From Curvularia sp. ZM96 (taxonomy: Eukaryota; Ascomycota; Dothideomycetes; Pleosporales; Pleosporaceae), in the NCBI GenBank assembly GCA_022457065.1, contig JAJGBQ010000001.1:248001-312000 (forward strand): a DNA stretch of 64,000 bases, written 5' to 3'. Positions 19,356 to 28,665 of the stretch are shown in pieces. Both the position numbers and the translations under genes were made by a program. How positions within the stretch are numbered: position 1 is the stretch's first letter; the number at the start of each line of letters is the position of its first letter. The notes below the pieces were generated by a model, which saw only the letters and a list, made by a program, of their open reading frames with translations, was not told where the DNA came from and ran no database searches.

Positions 19356-21335
19356 ATGGCGAGCAACCCCCAGGAAGATAATACCATATACCTGACAGAA
19401 AAAGAGGCGGAGCGCATCAAGAGCACAGTCAAAGATCGATTGGCCAAATGCACCGAGCAACATGGCAACGCAAAGACACCAAGAGACAAAACTGCCGCCC
19501 ACCAAGCAGCCACTGGTGCTGCCCTCATGGCAGACATGGGCGGAGCGCCGGACCCAGATATGATGGAAACCCAAGGGAAAACGTCAAACACCATCCCAGC
19601 TCTCGGGGTCGGACAACCATATCCCCCATGTACTACTCCATTGTCGGAACTGGAACCAATGAAGATGTCTGAGCTGAAGATGGAAACACATCACCGCGGC
19701 CGCAAGCTTGTTGTCAAGCGACACAGTCCAGTAGTCACCCTCGTAGCCAGATCTTGGACTATGGTGCAGAACGAGGAAGGTAGCGATGCAGAGCGCCTGG
19801 AGATTGTACTCCATAAATCTAGATACGGCGAAGATATCCTTGAATCGACCAAGTCATTCATCATCAAGGAGCCATATTTCACCCTTACAGACCAAGGCGA
19901 GCCTACAATTCGAGTCGACCATCCTTCGGATCTAGTTGTCTGCCACGAGGATGTTGTAAATCCGAAGAAGTTTGACGATGCGGAAAAGGCAGAAAAGGCG
20001 GCTACCAGATTCAAGACTCAAGGTAATACTGCGCTCAAGCAGCAAGATCTTCCACTAGCCCATGAGAAATACTCGGCCGGTCTAGCAATCGCAAACCAGG
20101 ATATTGTGTCTGGATCAAATCCAGATCTAGCAAGAGATATCTACCGCAACCGTGCTTATGTAAACCTACTCCTGGGTCAACTGGACGAGGTCAAAACGGA
20201 TGCGCGCGCCTCACTGACCGGCAAGGACGACCAGAAATCCAAGGAGTTGGACAGTAAAGCCTGTTTCCGCGCTGGATCAGCCGCCTACAGCCAAGGCCGC
20301 TGGCAAGAAGCCAAGGCGTTTTTCCAGGAGCAGCAAAAGCTCACGCCCGAGGACAAGGACGCCAAGGTCCAACTGAAGAAGATTGAAGCGCGTCTCCGTG
20401 AAGAAGAAACTGGATCATTCGACTTGATGAAACTGCGAACTGGTCTTTCCAAAGCACGATCCCGTGTCGAAGCTGGCAACTTTATCAAAAACACTGAGGT
20501 AAAGGACAGTCCGGGAAAAGGCCGCGGTCTATACGCCACTCGTGACATTTCTCCCGGAGAGATAGTCATGTGTGAAAAGGCCTTCTGCGTGGTATGGGCG
20601 CATGAGCAAGACGCTCTCGTAGCCATGACCTACGACATCCGCGACGACCAAATCCGCGTCTCACCCGTTGGCCTCTCCAAAGCCCTTGTGCAAAAATGTC
20701 TTAACCAGCCGTCTCAAACACAACATCTTATGGACCTCTTTGGTGACTACCAAGGCGACGGCAAAAATGTTTTTGAAAATGATGACGGTGCTGTTGTTGA
20801 CGTATTCCGCGTTCACGACATCATGTCACGCAATGCTTTCAGCCCCGGAAGCCAATTCGGTGAAGAGAGCGCACGGAACGCTAGCACGGGGCTGTGGAAA
20901 CACGCTGCGTACATCAATCACTCGTGCCTTGCCAACACTGACAAGGAATTCATAGGCGACCTGATCGTCATCCGAGCGACACAGCCCATCAAGGCAGGCG
21001 AGGAAATCTTCTTCCCTTACCACGCGTCGCTGGACTACGAGGCACGTCAGGCGTTCTTAGAAAAGACTTGGGGATTCCGATGCAACTGCAAGCTGTGCGA
21101 GGCGGAAGAGCAGGATGGCAAGGAGGTTAGAGACAAGCGCATGGAGTTGGTGGGCGAGGCAGATGCATTTGTGGATAAGACGCCATGGGCTGGAGCGAAG
21201 AGGCTAGTGCTGAGGAAGGCACAGAATCTGATTAGGAGTATTGAGGCGACTTATGATGAGAAGAGGTGGGAAGGATTACCTAAGAGGCATGCAGATGGGG
21301 TTAAGGCGTGGTTGGTTAGGGCGAGTCCGAGGTGA
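19356..21335 (+). CDS. TPR- and SET-domain protein (SMYD-like putative lysine methyltransferase)
   Basis: A single exon of 659 aa. A TPR region (about residues 215-330, FKTQGNTALKQQDLPLAHEKYSAGL and a later AYSQGRWQEAKAFF repeat) precedes a SET domain (about 375-560). SET hallmarks are visible: GKGRGLYATRDISPGEIV at its start, the cofactor/active-site motif AYINHSCLANT, and EEIFFPYHASLDYEARQ near its end, followed by a post-SET-like Cys cluster (FRCNCKLCEAE near 575). The layout matches fungal TPR-SET proteins that modify histone or non-histone lysines with S-adenosylmethionine as methyl donor. The N-terminal ~200 residues contain a domain I cannot name. Nuclear or cytosolic; substrate unknown. 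Confidence 0.88.
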   Translation: MASNPQEDNTIYLTEKEAERIKSTVKDRLAKCTEQHGNAKTPRDKTAAHQAATGAALMADMGGAPDPDMMETQGKTSNTIPALGVGQPYPPCTTPLSELEPMKMSELKMETHHRGRKLVVKRHSPVVTLVARSWTMVQNEEGSDAERLEIVLHKSRYGEDILESTKSFIIKEPYFTLTDQGEPTIRVDHPSDLVVCHEDVVNPKKFDDAEKAEKAATRFKTQGNTALKQQDLPLAHEKYSAGLAIANQDIVSGSNPDLARDIYRNRAYVNLLLGQLDEVKTDARASLTGKDDQKSKELDSKACFRAGSAAYSQGRWQEAKAFFQEQQKLTPEDKDAKVQLKKIEARLREEETGSFDLMKLRTGLSKARSRVEAGNFIKNTEVKDSPGKGRGLYATRDISPGEIVMCEKAFCVVWAHEQDALVAMTYDIRDDQIRVSPVGLSKALVQKCLNQPSQTQHLMDLFGDYQGDGKNVFENDDGAVVDVFRVHDIMSRNAFSPGSQFGEESARNASTGLWKHAAYINHSCLANTDKEFIGDLIVIRATQPIKAGEEIFFPYHASLDYEARQAFLEKTWGFRCNCKLCEAEEQDGKEVRDKRMELVGEADAFVDKTPWAGAKRLVLRKAQNLIRSIEATYDEKRWEGLPKRHADGVKAWLVRASPR

Positions 21336-21832
21336 CGAAGCGGTTCGCGGTGGAACGTGTGTATCTAGAAGCTAGTATAGGCTTCAATTAAGATACTGAA
21401 TGCAAATTTCATTCAATGCTTAACTTGCGTAACACTACAGAGTTGTGTGCCAGTGAAATCGGATTTCCAATACTCCGTCCTGGGAGTGCCTGCTTGTAAC
21501 CTTTCAAAGTAGGATGCAAGACCAATCCGGTAAGCCGACAGCCCTGCACAATGTCACTATGATGAGTGTAGCGTAGCTTGACCGCCAACCTGCCTTATGT
21601 CAAACCACATCAGAAATCAGCAATGAAAAATAGCTCTACTAGGGAGCTAACACGAATTATCAATAATGAAAGAAGGTTGTACGCAACTGTGTTAATAATG
21701 TCACTTTGCTAGCAGACCAAGCCGTAAAACAACGTTACGCTTTTGAGCAAGTATCGTATATCATACATTCATTTACAAAAGTTAACCCCCCAAACACCTT
21801 GAACACCCCCCCAATCCCTCAGCCCCTTTCAC
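21336..21832. other. Intergenic region between convergent TPR-SET and transketolase genes
   Basis: About 500 bases, AT-rich in the middle (21590-21700), with no supported gene; it should hold both 3' UTRs. Confidence 0.5.
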
Positions 21833-24214
21833 TCACAAATCCACAAACTCCCCCTTCAGCAGCGGATCCGCCTTCACCATGTCCAAATACTTCTCCACCT
21901 TCTCCGTCAACGCGGGGACATCAAACCCAAAATACTTGTACGCCGCTTTACCCGGCAAACTATGTCCGAACCGCTTCAAACAGCATGCTGCATCCGCATA
22001 TCTCTCCCAGCCATTCGGCGCAAAGGGCTCAATGGCAACAGCCGGGATCCCGAGGTGTCGCTTCAGCGTGTCGCGCTTATACTGCGTTGACTGGGCGTCG
22101 AACAAGCGCTGGCATGGGAAACTGAGCACGCGGACTTTGAGGCCTTTGGCGCGGAGGTTACGAGCTACGTCTACGGCGTGGTGTAGTTCGGCACCTACAC
22201 CGATGAGCGTTAGATGTGCGTTTTCGGCCTCTTCGAGGACGTAGCCGCCCTTGGAGACCATGGCACGGCTGGTTTGCGCGAGTTGCGGTAGCGTGTGCCG
22301 CGAGGTGGAGATGATGCTGGGGGTGTTGGTCGCGGAGAGAGCAGTGAGCCAGGCTCCTGCGGTTTCTTCGCTGTCGGCGGGACGGATGTAGAGGAGGTTG
22401 GGCATGGCGCGGTAGAGGTTGGCGAGTTCGATGGGTTGGTGCGTGGGGCCGTCCTCGCCCATGCCGATGCTGAGGGGTTTCTGTTAGTAAAGGGAAAGTT
22501 ATGGGAGGGAAGAGAGGGATAAGTACCTGTCGTGTGTTGCGGCGTGGATGACTTGCAGACGTTGCAGGGCACCCATGCGGACGGCGGGTGCGGCATACAG
22601 GTAGAACATGAAGAAGGATGAGGTGATGGGGATGAAGGTGTTGGGTGCGAATGCTGCGAGTCCGTTGGAAATGGCACACATTGCGTGCTCACGAACGCCG
22701 TAGTGGATATATCGGCCACTGTAGTTGCCAGTGATACCACATGTTGTCTTTAAGTCAGGCTGTGTAGGGTTAGTAGGGTCTTATAACACTACTCAACAAC
22801 GACACTTACATGCTGGAAATCAACCTTGCCCTTCCAGGCCATGTTTACGGAAGGTGTCAGGTCGGCAGTGCCAACCATAAAGTTGTTGATCTTCTCTGCG
22901 AGTGGGTTGAGGACGAGTCCGGACGACTTTCTCGTCGCGGTTGGCGCGTCAGGGAACGAGGTTGGTACCAGGGACTGCCAATTCTCGGGCAAACGGCCCT
23001 CGACGCGGCGTCGAAAGTCTGCCCCTTCTTCGGGATACTTGGTCTCGTACTGCTTGACCTTTTCTTCCCATGACTTTACTAGCTCTTGACCTTTCGCTGG
23101 GAGATCCTCGAAGAACTTGCGTACTTCATCGCTGATGACAAAGTGCTCGTCCGGATTAAAGCCGTATGCCTTCTTCATGTTTGCTACGTCAGATGCACCG
23201 AGAGCTGCACCGTGAGCAACAGCGTCTCCAGCAACGGCGCTGCCAACGCCGATAATTGTTCGAACATTGATAAATGTGGGCTTTTCAGTCGAAGATCGCG
23301 CCTTGTTCAAAGCCTCAACCAATCCTTCAACGTCGAAACAGCCGTCCTCGACGTCAATTACGTCCCATCCGCATGCCCTCATCTTGGTGTTCACATCCTC
23401 AGTATTTGTAAGGTCAACCGAGCCGTCACAGGTAACCTGGTTGTTGTCGTAAATGATGGTGAGGTTGTTCAGTTTCAAGTGTCCAGCAAAAGAAATCGCC
23501 TCCAAGGCGACTCCTTCTTGTAAACACGCATCTCCAATCATACACCAAGTGTGGTTCGATACAACATCGAAATCAGGCTTGTTGTAAGTAGCCTGGAGAT
23601 TCTTGGTCGCCATTGCAAGACCCACCGCATTGGCTACACCTTGGCCTAGTGGGCCGGTCGTCACCTCGATGCCTTCATGTTCGATTTCTGGGTGCCCAGG
23701 ACAAAGTGCATCGACTCGTTCCGAGTGGTACGATTTGAGCTGGTCAAATGTCATGGCCTTGTAGCCTGTAAGATGAAGAAATGTGTACTGGAAAAGACAC
23801 GTGTGGCCTTTTCTGGTTAGTTGTGTTTCTATTTACTCAAATCATTCCAAGATACTCACCATTTGATAAGACGAATCGATCACGGTTGAAGTAGTCTGGG
23901 GTGTGTGGTGCATAGCGCATAACATATCTCCATAGGGCAACTCCAATGGCTGCCATGCCAATTGCTCCTCTGGATGTCTGTTAGTTCTTGTTGATAGTGG
24001 TGACTGCCGAAACTTACCCAGGATGGCCGCCATTGAATTGCTGACACAAGTCTGCAATGAGCAATCTGAAAGTTTTCAAGACGAGATCATGCTCTTTTGA
24101 AAGCTTTCGCACTGAAGATTGCTCTAGCTTTTCTTCTTGCTTCAAACCCTCTACGGCATTCTTTCCATAAGCCGTGGAGCCATTTACTTGAGGTGCGTCC
24201 TGTGACGAGTGCAT
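21833..24214 (-). CDS. Transketolase family enzyme resembling dihydroxyacetone synthase
   Basis: Five exons on the minus strand: 24214-24018, 23969-23860, 23807-22810, 22759-22527 and 22469-21833, giving 724 aa; all introns are GT-AG and frame-consistent. Transketolase hallmarks: QFNGGHPGGAIGMA and NRDRFVLSNGHTCLFQY at the N-terminus, a thiamine-diphosphate motif GDACLQEG...YDNNQ around residue 193, and HYGVREHAM for the cofactor-activating Glu. The GDA (not GDG) start of the cofactor motif, CPGHPEIE, and CDGSVDLTNTEDV are closer to yeast dihydroxyacetone synthase (xylulose-5-phosphate plus formaldehyde to DHA plus GAP) than to ordinary Tkl1, as far as I can judge from memory. The C-terminus ends VDL, not a canonical PTS1, so peroxisomal location is not supported. 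It is divergent from the polyol dehydrogenase gene, sharing a 542-base promoter. Confidence 0.9.
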
Positions 24215-24756
24215 GATATGGGTATAAAGTGATTAACGATATGTAAGTTGAGAAGACAAGTGAAGAAGGAGAATTAGAGCTGGCAAAGAAATATCACGGA
24301 GCATGACAACTAAGTACTTGTTCAGCATGCGACTGACAACGAATCTTCCATGTGCATCGAAGTCGAGCGCCGGATGTGCCGAATTAGGCAACCCGACGCA
24401 TTTCCGAACGGATGAGGGCCGAGATCTTGGTCCCTATTGGCAATCGGAAGCGTCACTGCACCGATACAGTAATCATAGCCACTCGCGATCTCTACTAGCC
24501 GTCTCCGCACAAGTCTTCCCCGCAATTCAACGCCACCTCTTGTGTCGGGCGGAGGGTAGTGAGGATGGAGTTGCTATTCCCGCAGTCATGGCAACATGAT
24601 CCGCTAAACACTTGGGCCGCGGGACATTCTCAGCTGTTACCCTAAGCTTGACTGTGCTCTCGGATTTCCCATAATCTAAGATCTTTGAGGCTCTCCGTTA
24701 CGCTTACTTGAACAACGATTCCTGAAGTTGTATCTTCTCCGCCCAAATCAACAAAC
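24215..24756. promoter_or_regulatory. Shared divergent promoter, transketolase / polyol dehydrogenase
   Basis: The 542 bases between two divergent ATGs must hold both promoters. An ATTGG (CCAAT box on the minus strand) lies near 24436. I found no perfect XlnR-type GGCTAAA. The short open frames here are not convincing genes. Confidence 0.5.
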
Positions 24757-26039
24757 ATGACTCGCGCAAGAATTGCAACGTCGCTGCCAAATCCCTCTCT
24801 GCAAGTCACCGCAGATCATAAGCTCAAAGTACAAGATGCACCTGTCTATGCGCCAGGCAGGGGAGAAGTTCTGTTACATATCAAAGCCACGGGCGTTTGC
24901 GGGTGCGAGATTTAACATTCGGAACAAGATTCAACAGGCTAATGCATAACCTGGCAGGTCTGATATACACTTTTGGAAAGCAGGAAGAATAGGCTCTCTC
25001 ATCGTAGAGGGAGACTGCATCCTCGGTCACGAAGCATCAGGCATCGTCCTGCAGTGTGGCGAGGGCGTTACGACCTTACAGCCTGGTATTTGAATTTCTG
25101 CTATACACATGAATGTATTCTCTTTTCTAACTGATGGCTAGGCGACCGTGTAGCAGTCGAGCCTGGCGTCCCGTGCGGCTCATGCTTCTTGTGCATGGAT
25201 GGACGCTACAACCTCTGCGAGGATGTTCAGTTTGCAGGTGTCTACCCTTACGATGGCACCATTCAGCGGTACAAGACTCATCCCGCAAAATGGTGCCATA
25301 AACTGCCTGAGAACATATCGTATGCCGAAGGTGCGCTCCTCGAGCCACTTTCTGTAGTCATGCACGGCATCAAGTCTGCTGGTCTCTCTCTAGGTCGCGG
25401 TGCTGTAATATGCGGTGCTGGGCCGATTGGTCTGATTGCACTGGCAGCAGCTAGAGCGAGTGGAGCACATCCCCTTGTTATCACAGACCTTGAGCCGAGG
25501 CGACTAGAGTTTGCCAAACAGTTTGTTCCTTCGGCGTATACTTACCAAGTTGACCGAGACATGGATGCTTTGGGCAACGCGAAGAAGATTAGAGAATTGT
25601 TTGACTTTGAAAACGTAGGCGAGTACGGAGCTCCAGAGACTGTGCTGGAATGCACTGGCGTGGAAAACAGCGTCATCACTGCCGCTTACACGGCGCGACG
25701 AGGCGGAACAGTCATGGTAATCGGAGTTGGGAAAGAAATCATGAACAACCTGCCATTCATGCATTTGAGTTTAGCTGAGGTACGTAAATGCGCCTCTCGC
25801 TTGATAAAGACGAGACGTGCTAACATCTTATGTAGATTGATCTTAGGTTCATAAATCGGTATCGCGATACCTGGCCAGCGGGTCTCCAGTGCTTATCTGG
25901 TGGCATATTGGATCTCAAGCCGCTGGTTAGCCACACGTTTCCACTTGAAAAGGCACTTGATGCGCTACATACGTGTGCTGATCTAAGCAACGGAAGTATC
26001 AAAGTGCAGATTATTGATGAGGCAGAAGATGTTATGTAG
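24757..26039 (+). CDS. Zinc-dependent polyol dehydrogenase, L-arabinitol 4-dehydrogenase-like
   Basis: Four exons: 24757-24902, 24958-25085, 25142-25779 and 25836-26039; the introns are 55-56 nt, GT-AG, with CTAAT/CTAAC-type branch sites, and the joined frame is continuous. The protein is a medium-chain zinc dehydrogenase of the sorbitol/xylitol/L-arabinitol group: catalytic-zinc Cys in TGVCGSDIHFW, GHEASG for the His/Glu, a four-Cys structural zinc cluster (PCGSCFLCMDGRYNLC), and NAD-type Rossmann motif GAGPIGLIAL followed by TDLEPRR (Asp, so NAD preferred). HPAKWCHKLPENISYAEGALLEPLSV is very like fungal LAD. It would oxidise L-arabinitol or a related polyol to the ketose. Whether it is the main LAD or a paralogue cannot be told here. 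Divergent from the transketolase. Confidence 0.9.
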
Positions 26040-26582
26040 TAGCTGTTCTCCTGAGAAGAAAGTCTCATCCCACCCCTGTCAAGGTTTGTCAAATTCTACG
26101 TCAAACTCGTTATCAAGCTCTTTATCAAACTCTCGTCCCGTTATACGCCCAGAGTGGGGCTTAAATTTTGAAAAGAAAGATAACGGAGGTTCGATCACCA
26201 AGGCTATGTCCTTTGCAAAGTGGAATAAAACGCGCATGCGCTAGGAACAAGATTTGTGCGTTGTCGGACTAGATGCGAGGTGGATGGGGCGCGAACGGCA
26301 AGCTAGTCATTTTATGCAAATGGAACATCCAGTGTCATACCAAATCAGAGACAGCTTGCAAATCTTCGTAAATTGGATTTGATGTGTAAACCTTGGATCT
26401 TCATTGCGTTCAAGTGACTAATATACGCGTTATGTTTTAGAAAAAAGTGTTATGGGCTGAGCCCTATCAGGAAACTGTGAGGAGCCAAAAGTTATTGGGT
26501 TACTTGAGAAGAAGAGGTCTGCCTAGTTATCTAAGCTACTTATACATATACCCGTGACCTGTTCTTGTCTAGGCTTACTAAG

Positions 26583-26601
26583 GGGTAGGTGAGGCCTACC
26601 C
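26583..26601. repeat. Perfect 7-bp inverted repeat
   Basis: GGGTAGG and CCTACCC flank a 5-base centre inside the AT-rich tract. Confidence 0.7.
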
Positions 26602-26717
26602 TATAATACATAGAATTACTTATACATTATTAGCTGGATATATCTTTATCTTTGAGTGAGGTTATCATATAGGCTCTATTCTCTTTCTTTTCCTGATCTT
26701 GCGCGAGTCCTTCTATT

Positions 26718-26826
26718 AGGTTCGTAACACCATGGATGACTTTGAACATAAAAGAGGCCCTGGCATGGGCTTGATCCCTCTTTCTTTCATTATCTGGCAC
26801 TGTGCTATCTGCTCAGGTTCGTAACA
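26718..26826. repeat. Direct repeat AGGTTCGTAACA (two copies)
   Basis: The 12-base sequence occurs at 26718-26729 and 26815-26826, 97 bases apart, in the AT-rich tract. Its TAACA end resembles the 3' end of fungal LTRs, but no paired LTR was seen. Confidence 0.65.
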
Positions 26827-27134
26827 ATTCTACAACTTTTTTCCATCACGAATAAGCACAATAATCACATGGCTTACTGTACGAAGTTTACTCGCCCTAA
26901 TCCGGACCAGGGTCAGGGAAGGATAGCCGAACCTCGTGTAACAGTCAGCTTATTATGTCCTCATAACGGCCACGGCTCAACGACTTCGGATTTTCTGCTC
27001 GTCGCTGGCCGCTCAATGGGCTTCTGCCTATTAGAGTTCCTTGTTATTCTATAATTAAGAGTCTATCTAAATCTATATCTTAGATTTAACACGTACAGCT
27101 AGAGCTCTAGAGCTTAAGGCTTATATAGAACTAG

Positions 27135-27153
27135 AGCCTTAGGGCCTAAGGCT
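27135..27153. repeat. Near-perfect 19-base palindrome
   Basis: AGCCTTAGG and CCTAAGGCT flank a single G. Similar motifs (GCTTAAGGCTTA, AGAGCTCTAGAGC) lie just upstream, giving a nested-palindrome patch. Confidence 0.7.
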
Positions 27154-27821
27154 TTGTAAGACGCAAAGCTAGAAGCCCTAAAACTCGTATTATTGCGTTT
27201 AAATCTCTATTTTAATAAAACTTTTTTTTAATCTTTAATTTTTAGTGGGCTGAGAGACGGCCTGCTATTTTTATCATGCTTTTTAATAGGCTAATTATCA
27301 CAGGCGAGCCATTAGTGAAAAGTGAAGAAGAAGAAATATTAGTCAGCTTATGCCCATTCACTAAGAGGTCCATCGCGCTAGCCATGTGCTTATGCCCCTG
27401 AGCTTCTGTGTATACTCACCTATCGCTATGTTCCATAGGCGCATATTATTCCTATCAAGATCACTAGATAATACAAGGCTTTATTGGCTTAATTTTTTTG
27501 CAAATCGATAGGGCTCTGCACTCGTCTCGGCAATCCACGTACATAGGGTTGCAGCCTAAGAGATGAGAAAGTGCAAGACTGGAGGACGAGAAATTGCTGA
27601 CCGGAGTAAGACGAAGAGCGCACTACTCAGTATCGCCTCTAGGATTGCCTTTGCAGTACAAACCTTACTTTGACGCCGGCTTCATTATTGCGCTTGTAGT
27701 AGGACATAATCATCGTAGCTAAACCATTTCTTGCTGCACCAGCCTGGAAGATTACGTACGCTTGGATTTCGGGGGGTTAAAATTGTGATACAGACAGTGC
27801 TCGTGCGTTAGTTGTACAAGA

Positions 27822-27829
27822 TATATAAA
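27822..27829 (+). promoter_or_regulatory. TATA box (TATATAAA) of the secreted-protein gene at 27956
   Basis: A perfect TATATAAA lies 127-134 bases before the ATG at 27956, a normal distance for a TATA-driven fungal gene with a short leader. Confidence 0.6.
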
Positions 27830-27955
27830 GTAAATCGAAGTACGGAGTATACAGACCCCATATCAATCGTGGTATCTTAACTACCATCTTAGCCACTCTT
27901 TTAACTCCTTCAGTACAGCTATTTCATCGGCACCCAACTCTCACCAACCCTTAAA

Positions 27956-28454
27956 ATGAAGTCTGTTCTCATCGTGATCGCTGCTCTCGCTAGCTTTACT
28001 GCAGCCTCGGCAGATGGCATGCTCTTCAAGCGCCTAGAGCCAAACGTCGGAAGCATGCAAAAGAGAGGTTTTGCAGAACGGCGCCAGGTAAGACACCTCA
28101 TCAACTCTCTATCTGTTAGCTTACAGTCTTGTATAGGAGCTCGACCAACCTACTTGTGAGACCTACTACCGTTGTGGCGCCGGCAACCAAGTGGTCTACA
28201 ATAAAAACACGGATCAATGTGATTGCAAGGTAATCTTTTGCTTTTGCTTAAATACAAGATGAAGATCTAATATACGCATATAGATTACCAATGGAGCTGC
28301 AGCCTGCGAGGCCTCGGGCGGCGAAGGTGACACTTGGTATACAGATAGCAAAGGCCATGTGTGCTGTGGAATCCGCTGCCAGGTAGGGACGAAAGGGTGT
28401 GAAGATAGGGACAAAGCCCTCAACGAAAAGAAGGATTGTCCACCTAGACATTAG
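27956..28454 (+). CDS. Small secreted cysteine-rich protein (candidate effector), 131 aa
   Basis: Three exons, 27956-28087, 28137-28229 and 28284-28454, each too short to stand out alone; both introns are GT-AG, phase 0, and alternative acceptors give early stops. A signal peptide (MKSVLIVIAALASFTAASA) is followed by a pro-region with three dibasic sites (KR 25-26, KR 36-37, RR 42-43) suited to Kex2. The mature part has ten cysteines, including C-D-C and C-C pairs, suggesting five disulfides. I recognise no family. The features (short, secreted, Kex2 pro-region, even number of Cys, beside AT-rich repeat-like DNA) fit an apoplastic effector or antimicrobial-type protein, but activity is unproven. 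A TATA box sits upstream and the CalB-type lipase is convergent 210 bases downstream. Confidence 0.82.
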
Positions 28455-28665
28455 AGTTGGGTCTAGGCTAGAGTTCTATTTCTTATACTCAATCCCTGAA
28501 GGATCAATAGCTAGTCTAAGCTGTTGTTTCCAGACTGGTAAATGGATATGGAGTACCTAATGTTCGGTCGTGGTAGAGTTGTAATCGCAGGGACCTTAGG
28601 TAGTGATTAAACATATAGAATTATAGAGCTACTACTTCGTTGAAATTTCTTTCTATGTAATGCTG

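Larger units (their letters stand above)
26448..27540. mobile_element. Possible degenerate, RIP-mutated repeat element
   Basis: The stretch is much richer in A, T and TpA than its neighbours, as expected from repeat-induced point mutation of an old transposon. It begins near a TGTTATGGGCT and contains two copies of AGGTTCGTAACA (ending at 26729 and 26826), so TG...CA ends of an LTR type are conceivable, with a few C-to-T changes. I found no matching target-site duplication, no intact coding sequence and no second LTR, so the element type is open. Confidence 0.35.
26040..27955. other. AT-rich gene-poor stretch with repeat-like sequence
   Basis: About 1.9 kb without a supported gene. The first 400 bases look like ordinary flank; from about 26440 to 27560 the sequence becomes AT-rich with many TA dinucleotides, small palindromes and repeated motifs (separate entries), and the last 400 bases lead into the promoter of the secreted-protein gene at 27956. 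The best open frame (26869-27054, 61 codons) has no recognisable domain. Confidence 0.55.

Noticed and set aside
26869..27054. 61-codon frame in the AT-rich tract
   Set aside because: No recognisable domain, low coding potential and surrounded by repeat-like sequence; I do not call it a gene.
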